Position numbers and translations under genes: made by a program. From Chloroflexota bacterium (GTDB taxonomy: Bacteria; Chloroflexota; Anaerolineae; Caldilineales; Caldilineaceae), in contig QEUY01000001.1 in the NCBI GenBank assembly GCA_003577365.1, positions 1 through 25,365 of the forward strand: 25,365 nt of DNA, given 5' to 3'. The notes under the pieces are model-generated. The model worked only from the letters and a program-made list of their open reading frames with translations. It was not told the origin of the DNA and did not search any database. Below are positions 21,444-25,365 of this stretch, in pieces. Within the stretch, counting starts at the first letter, position 1, and the number at the start of each line of letters is the position of its first letter.

Positions 21444-23087
21444 GTGGACGAAGAGGGATTGATTTTGTTCGACTATACGCTGCCGGGTACGCTGCCCGGC
21501 AACTCCGAATCGGTGTGGAGCAACCGCGCCATCCAGCCGGTCGCCGCCGGGCCGTTGACCCCGTTTAGCTTTACCGTCTTGGAAGAGATCATCCGCCGGG
21601 CTTGGGATACCTATTACGACCGGCTGGGCTTTGCGCCCCCGGCGCGGGCCAACGTGCTGCGTGCCTATCAGGGGCGCGCCTACCTCAACCTGTCGATCAC
21701 CGCCAAGCTGGAGGCGCAGCAGGCCGGAGTCGCCCCGATCATCCTGCGCGTCAACGGCACGCCCTGGCCGTTGGCCCCCTGGGAAAAGCCGGGGCTACTG
21801 GGCGGCTTTAAGTTCGCTCGCGCCCAAAAGAAGATCGACGAGCAGCTTGCCCAGCTAGCCAGCCAGATCGAGGCGACCACCCAGCAGGCGCAGATCTGGC
21901 ATATCAAAACACGCGAGGCGCACTGGAACCAGGCGGAAATTCTTCAGGTGATGGAGGAGATCGAGCGCGCCGGGCGCGACAGCATGATGGCCTTTTGGGC
22001 CGCACGCCACCAACTGACCAACCTCTATGCGCGGCTGCTGGCCGCCGGCGCCGAGGGGCATGACCCGCAGCAGACCTTGCTGCTGCTCAACAGCGCGCTG
22101 GCCGACCTGACCGGGCTGGTCGAATCGGAGATGGCAGCGGCGATCATCGACATCGCCGAGCAGGTGCAGAACCCCGACGCCGCCATCGCCTGGCTCAAGG
22201 CAGGCGACTATCAGAACTGGCGCACGGAATTCCCCAGCCGGCCTGCCGCCGAGGCCCTGGCGGATTTCTTCCTGCGCTTTGGCCACCGCGCCATGGGCGA
22301 GGGCGAACTCGCTAACCCGCGCTGGAACGAAGACCCGACCATGGTCATGCGCAGCCTGCTGGCCTGTATCGAATATCATCCCCGCCGGCCCGCGAAGATG
22401 CCCGCGGTGAACTATGCCCAAAAGGCCCTGGAAACGCTGCAGCCCGCAGCGCGCAAGGAGGGCCGGCAGATGCTGGAACGGCTGCACGAGATGCACACGC
22501 TGCAAAGCCGCGCCCTGCACGCGCTGGCCTTTATCTTGGCGGGGACGCGGCGCTGGGCCTTGGCCGCAGCGCAAGAAGCGATGAGCGACGGGCGGCTGCG
22601 CAGCCCCGACGAAATCTTCTTCTTCGAATTGGAAGAGATCAAGCTGATGATGACCGGCGAGTGGAACATCAGCGCGCAGGAAGAGATCCGCGCCACGCTG
22701 GCCCAACGCCAGGCGCAGCACGCCGCCCACCAGACCGGCTATCCATCTGATATGCTGATCGGCGAGCAGGAAGCGCAGCCTGTGCGCCAAGGGCTGCCCG
22801 GCGTGGCCGGCCATGCCGGCGGCCCCCTGCGCCGCTGGACGGCGACACGCAAGAACGGCTGCCATCACACGATCATGGGCGCAGAGATGCTCGACAGCGG
22901 CTGGGCATTGGGGCTGCCTCTGGCCGATGGCTTTGTGGCCGCGCTGGGTTCACCGCTCGACCCCTTGGTGGCGGCGGCGCGCGCCTGGCATCATCCGGTC
23001 GTGGTGGGGCTGGGCGATGCCTACCGCAGCATGATCGACGGCGCACAGACCACGCTCGACGGCGACAGCGCCACCGCCAGCCAGTAA
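21444..23087 (+). CDS. PEP-synthase/rifampicin-phosphotransferase-like protein lacking the ATP-grasp domain and catalytic His
   Basis: The 547-residue product resembles the middle and C-terminal parts of PEP-utilising dikinases. Residues 20-110 show SVWSNRAIQPVAAGPLTPFS and a later NVLRAYQGRAYLNLS, matching the WSN..E..PG..TPLT..S and GR.Y.N pattern of that family. A long helical region follows, with DEIFFFELEEIKLMM at about 390-405. The last 110 residues look like the swivelling phosphohistidine domain (VAGHAGGPLRRWTATR, then HHPVVVGLGDAYRSMIDGAQ), but the TxGGxxSHxA motif is replaced by ALGSPLDPLVAAAR (500-513), with no His. The N-terminal ATP-grasp domain is absent. It is therefore probably a non-catalytic or re-purposed member. 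The GTG at 21444 lacks a ribosome binding site; TTG at 21465 has AGAGGGA six bases upstream and may be the true start. Confidence 0.72.
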   Translation: MDEEGLILFDYTLPGTLPGNSESVWSNRAIQPVAAGPLTPFSFTVLEEIIRRAWDTYYDRLGFAPPARANVLRAYQGRAYLNLSITAKLEAQQAGVAPIILRVNGTPWPLAPWEKPGLLGGFKFARAQKKIDEQLAQLASQIEATTQQAQIWHIKTREAHWNQAEILQVMEEIERAGRDSMMAFWAARHQLTNLYARLLAAGAEGHDPQQTLLLLNSALADLTGLVESEMAAAIIDIAEQVQNPDAAIAWLKAGDYQNWRTEFPSRPAAEALADFFLRFGHRAMGEGELANPRWNEDPTMVMRSLLACIEYHPRRPAKMPAVNYAQKALETLQPAARKEGRQMLERLHEMHTLQSRALHALAFILAGTRRWALAAAQEAMSDGRLRSPDEIFFFELEEIKLMMTGEWNISAQEEIRATLAQRQAQHAAHQTGYPSDMLIGEQEAQPVRQGLPGVAGHAGGPLRRWTATRKNGCHHTIMGAEMLDSGWALGLPLADGFVAALGSPLDPLVAAARAWHHPVVVGLGDAYRSMIDGAQTTLDGDSATASQ

Positions 23088-23111
23088 AGCCCGGCCAGTC
23101 AGGAGCGGCGG

Positions 23112-24203
23112 ATGACCATCAGTCCAGCGCCGGGGATTGGGCATTTGGCCCGTCCGCCCTATAATGACACCATGAGCACCCAGACCCGCCTATCCGCACC
23201 GGCCCGCGATGCCCTCTTGGCGCCGCAAGCGCGCCCGCCCAAGCTCTCGGTCGTGATCCCGCTCTACAACGAGGAAGAGAGCATTCCCGACCTGCGCGCC
23301 GGGCTGCTCAGTGCGCTGGAGAGCTTCGACATCCCCTTCGAGGTCATCATCGTGGACGACGGTTCGCGCGACGGCAGCTTTGCGCTGCTGCGCGCCTGGG
23401 CGCAGGCAGACCCGCGGCTGACGGTGATCCGGCTGCGCCGCAATTTCGGACAGACCGCCGCCTTCTCGGCAGGCTTCGACCAGGCACGCGGCGAGGTCGT
23501 GGTCACCATGGATGCCGACCTGCAAAACGACCCGCGCGATATCCCGCTGCTCTTGGCCAAGATCGACGAAGGCTATGACATTGTCTCCGGCTGGCGCAAG
23601 GACCGGCAGGACCGTTTCTGGGACCGGCGGCTGCCCTCGATGATCGCCAACCGGCTGATCTCCAACGTGACCGAGGTGCGGCTGCACGATTACGGCTGTT
23701 CGCTCAAGGCCTATCGCCGCGACCTGCTCCAGCATGTGCGGCTCTATGGCGAACTGCACCGCTTTATCCCGGCGCTGGCCAGCCAGGTGGGCGGCACGGT
23801 GGCCGAAGTGCCGGTCAACCACCACGCGCGCCAGTTTGGCAAATCCAAATATGGCATCAGCCGCGCCATCCGCGTGGCGCTGGATCTGATCACGGTCTGG
23901 TTTCTGGGCGGCTATGCGACACGGCCGATCCACGTCTTTGGCACCATCGGCCTGGCCTCGGCGTCGGCTGGCCTGCTGGCGGGCATCTACTTAACCTTCC
24001 TCAAATTCGCGCTCGGCCAAAACATCGGCGGGCGCCCGCTGCTGCTGCTGGCGGTGCTGCTGGTGGTCATCGGCGTGCAGTTGATCACGATGGGGCTGCT
24101 GGGCGAGATGATCATCCGCACCTATCACGAAAGCCAGCAAAAGCCGATCTACTTTGTGCGCGAGATCGTCTCCGCCGCCCCGGAAGCCCACGCATCCACC
24201 TAA
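23112..24203 (+). CDS. Polyisoprenyl-phosphate glycosyltransferase (GtrB/ArnC/DPM1-like family 2)
   Basis: The product has a GT-A domain with LSVVIPLYNEEESIPDLRAG, VIIVDDGSRDGS, RRNFGQTAAFSAGFDQARG and the DxD site VVTMDADLQNDP, then DYGCSLKAYRRDLL, RFIPALASQVGG and ARQFGKSKYGISR. Two C-terminal membrane segments follow (VFGTIGLASASAGLLAGIYL and LLLLAVLLVVIGVQLITMGL), ending in RTYHESQQKPIYFV. Such enzymes move a sugar from a nucleotide donor to undecaprenyl or dolichyl phosphate at the membrane. Two starts compete: ATG 23112 with AGGAG six bases upstream (363 residues), and ATG 23172 (343 residues), which lies exactly where transcription from a TATAAT box would begin. The conserved fold starts after both. 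It lies 24 bases after the PEP-utiliser-like gene. Confidence 0.93.
   Translation: MTISPAPGIGHLARPPYNDTMSTQTRLSAPARDALLAPQARPPKLSVVIPLYNEEESIPDLRAGLLSALESFDIPFEVIIVDDGSRDGSFALLRAWAQADPRLTVIRLRRNFGQTAAFSAGFDQARGEVVVTMDADLQNDPRDIPLLLAKIDEGYDIVSGWRKDRQDRFWDRRLPSMIANRLISNVTEVRLHDYGCSLKAYRRDLLQHVRLYGELHRFIPALASQVGGTVAEVPVNHHARQFGKSKYGISRAIRVALDLITVWFLGGYATRPIHVFGTIGLASASAGLLAGIYLTFLKFALGQNIGGRPLLLLAVLLVVIGVQLITMGLLGEMIIRTYHESQQKPIYFVREIVSAAPEAHAST
23137..23165 (+). promoter_or_regulatory. Promoter-like TATAAT with start site at an ATG
   Basis: A perfect -10 TATAAT (23160-23165) has TTGGGC (23137-23142) 17 bases upstream. The predicted first transcribed base, about 7 bases downstream of the -10, coincides with the A of the ATG at 23172. 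This geometry is that of leaderless mRNAs. The motif also falls inside the codons of the longer reading frame starting at 23112, so it could be chance. Confidence 0.5.
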
Positions 24204-24213
24204 AGCCTCCCCG

Positions 24214-25365
24214 CTACGGCCAGGCGAGCATCAGCGCGTCGCCGGCCAAGCGCGACCCCTGGTCGTCGACGGCGGGCAGACGCTCCCCGCTCTCTAACCG
24301 ATAGACGCCCACGGCGATCCGTTGCAGCGTATCCAGCGGTACGCCGCCGGGGGCCAAGGCACGGCGATCCTCGACGATCTGGCCGGCGCGCCAGGCATCC
24401 AGCGGATAACGGTTGGCATAGGGCGCGCCATCCACCTGCGCGATCAACTGTCCCGCGCCGTCGAGCAGATGGACAAAGATCGTCGTCCCTGCCTGGATCG
24501 GCGCAGCGGCGCGCCAGTAGAAAGTCACCGTCCCGGAACTGGGGTCGGGGCGCGCGCCCAGCAGTTCCAGGCTGTCGCCAAAGCGGGCCTGCGGCCCGGC
24601 GGGCGGGCGCGGGGGCCGGCGCGGCTCCACCCACACGCGGCCGATTTCACCTTCCGGCGCAGCGCCGGTCGCCGGCAGCCGCGCGCCGGTGCCCGCATCA
24701 TAGAAACCCACACGCAGCGCATACTGGATGGGGGGCGCATCGGCAGGCACAGCCAAGCGCAGTGGATTGCGCACATATTGCCCGGTCGCCCAAGCGGAAG
24801 TGGGGATGTCGCTGGGGTGCGTCTGATCGACCGTGGCGAGGGTCTCGCCGGCCACCGGGTCGTCCAGGTGCAGAAAGACGGCGTAGTCGGCGTCGAGCTT
24901 CTGCAGAGTGCGCCAGTAGGCAACCACCATGAGCGTCTCGCCAGGTGCGACCACGGGCGGAGCAGGGTCGATCCCCAACAAACGCAGTTGGCCGCCAAAG
25001 TCGGCCCGGCGCAGCTCTTGGGCGGGAAGCGCGCGGTCAGGGGGTGAATGGACCTGCCACCAATCGGGCAGCAGGCCGCGGGCCACCAACGCCAGCCCGA
25101 CCACTGCCGCCACGCCGAGCAGCGGCGCGACCTCGACATGCGGCTGCAGCGGGGGCCGCGGCGGCTGCGTGTGGCGCTGCGCGATCCAGATTAGGCTCAA
25201 GATGACCAGCCCGGCCCAGGTCACCGCCGACACCCAATCCAACGTGCGGCGCAAAGGCGTCTCGGCAAAGGTCAGCGTCAAGATCGACTCCCCCGCGGGC
25301 AAGTCCACATCCACCAGACCGGTGGCCGGGTGCGGGCGCACAGGCGTGGGGCGACCGTCGACCGC
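24214..25365 (-). CDS. C-terminal part of a membrane protein with two tandem beta-rich domains, 5' end missing
   Basis: The frame is open to the right window edge (in-frame codons continue past the GTG at 25341), so the N-terminus is outside. The visible 383 codons begin with VDLPAGESILTLTFAETPLR and two membrane segments (AVTWAGLVILSLIWIA and LLGVAAVVGLALVARGLLP), an ending like that of YfhO-type or 6-pyruvoyl-tetrahydropterin-synthase-related polytopic proteins. Then come two copies of one domain: LRLLGIDPAPPVVAPGETL...AVFLHLDDP...GTGARLP and LELLGARPDPSSGTVTFYWR...IFVHLLDGAG...SGERLP. The repeated VFLHL/IFVHL and YRLESG/DAGTG patterns show a duplication. Function is unknown; glycan or cell-surface roles are possible. 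It converges with the glycosyltransferase gene, leaving a 10-base gap. Confidence 0.75.
   Translation of the reverse strand, partial: AVDGRPTPVRPHPATGLVDVDLPAGESILTLTFAETPLRRTLDWVSAVTWAGLVILSLIWIAQRHTQPPRPPLQPHVEVAPLLGVAAVVGLALVARGLLPDWWQVHSPPDRALPAQELRRADFGGQLRLLGIDPAPPVVAPGETLMVVAYWRTLQKLDADYAVFLHLDDPVAGETLATVDQTHPSDIPTSAWATGQYVRNPLRLAVPADAPPIQYALRVGFYDAGTGARLPATGAAPEGEIGRVWVEPRRPPRPPAGPQARFGDSLELLGARPDPSSGTVTFYWRAAAPIQAGTTIFVHLLDGAGQLIAQVDGAPYANRYPLDAWRAGQIVEDRRALAPGGVPLDTLQRIAVGVYRLESGERLPAVDDQGSRLAGDALMLAWP

Overview
The window is about 25.4 kb of GC-rich bacterial chromosome. Ala/Pro-rich lipoprotein linkers, GTG and TTG starts, a separate cobalamin-binding methylmalonyl-CoA mutase subunit next to MeaB, PPC-like secreted proteins and palindromic spacer repeats suggest a Chloroflexota bacterium, perhaps Anaerolineae or Caldilineae. 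That placement is inference; there is no rRNA or other marker gene here. I found no tRNA, rRNA, CRISPR array, prophage or intact insertion sequence.

Left part (1-5.1 kb): the 3' end of a secreted sugar-dehydrogenase-like beta-propeller converges on a small lipoprotein. A leftward cluster follows, read from the right: an acyl-CoA dehydrogenase-fold flavoprotein, ComEA (DNA uptake) and a phasin-like protein. Two spacers (2.2-2.4 and 5.3-5.4 kb) carry copies of one composite palindromic repeat.

Transport block (5.4-10.1 kb), all leftward: a solute-binding lipoprotein, two Dpp/Opp-type permeases and a UROD-fold protein whose motifs fit MtaA/CmuA-type methyltransferases rather than HemE. No ATPase gene is present. 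The spacers carry dispersed repeats and an intercistronic hairpin. A 0.9-kb gene-free region separates this block from the next.

Central rightward block (11.0-18.0 kb): the B12-binding subunit of methylmalonyl-CoA mutase directly followed by its chaperone GTPase MeaB; a phosphohexomutase; then a tightly overlapped tatD, long-chain polyprenyl diphosphate synthase and family-2 glycosyltransferase; then a Nudix hydrolase.

Right part (18.0-25.4 kb): a DNA-binding-domain-free protein with two tandem RAM (Lrp/AsnC effector) domains; two strong hairpins; a large secreted PPC-like protein; a divergent gene resembling the C-terminal two thirds of PEP-synthase or rifampicin-phosphotransferase enzymes but lacking the catalytic phosphohistidine motif; a polyisoprenyl-phosphate glycosyltransferase with both a Shine-Dalgarno start and a possible leaderless start; and the C-terminal part of a membrane protein with duplicated beta-rich domains. 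The most unusual items are the PEP-utiliser pseudoenzyme, the tandem RAM protein, the UROD-fold methyltransferase-like protein in a transporter operon, and the mosaic spacer repeats.
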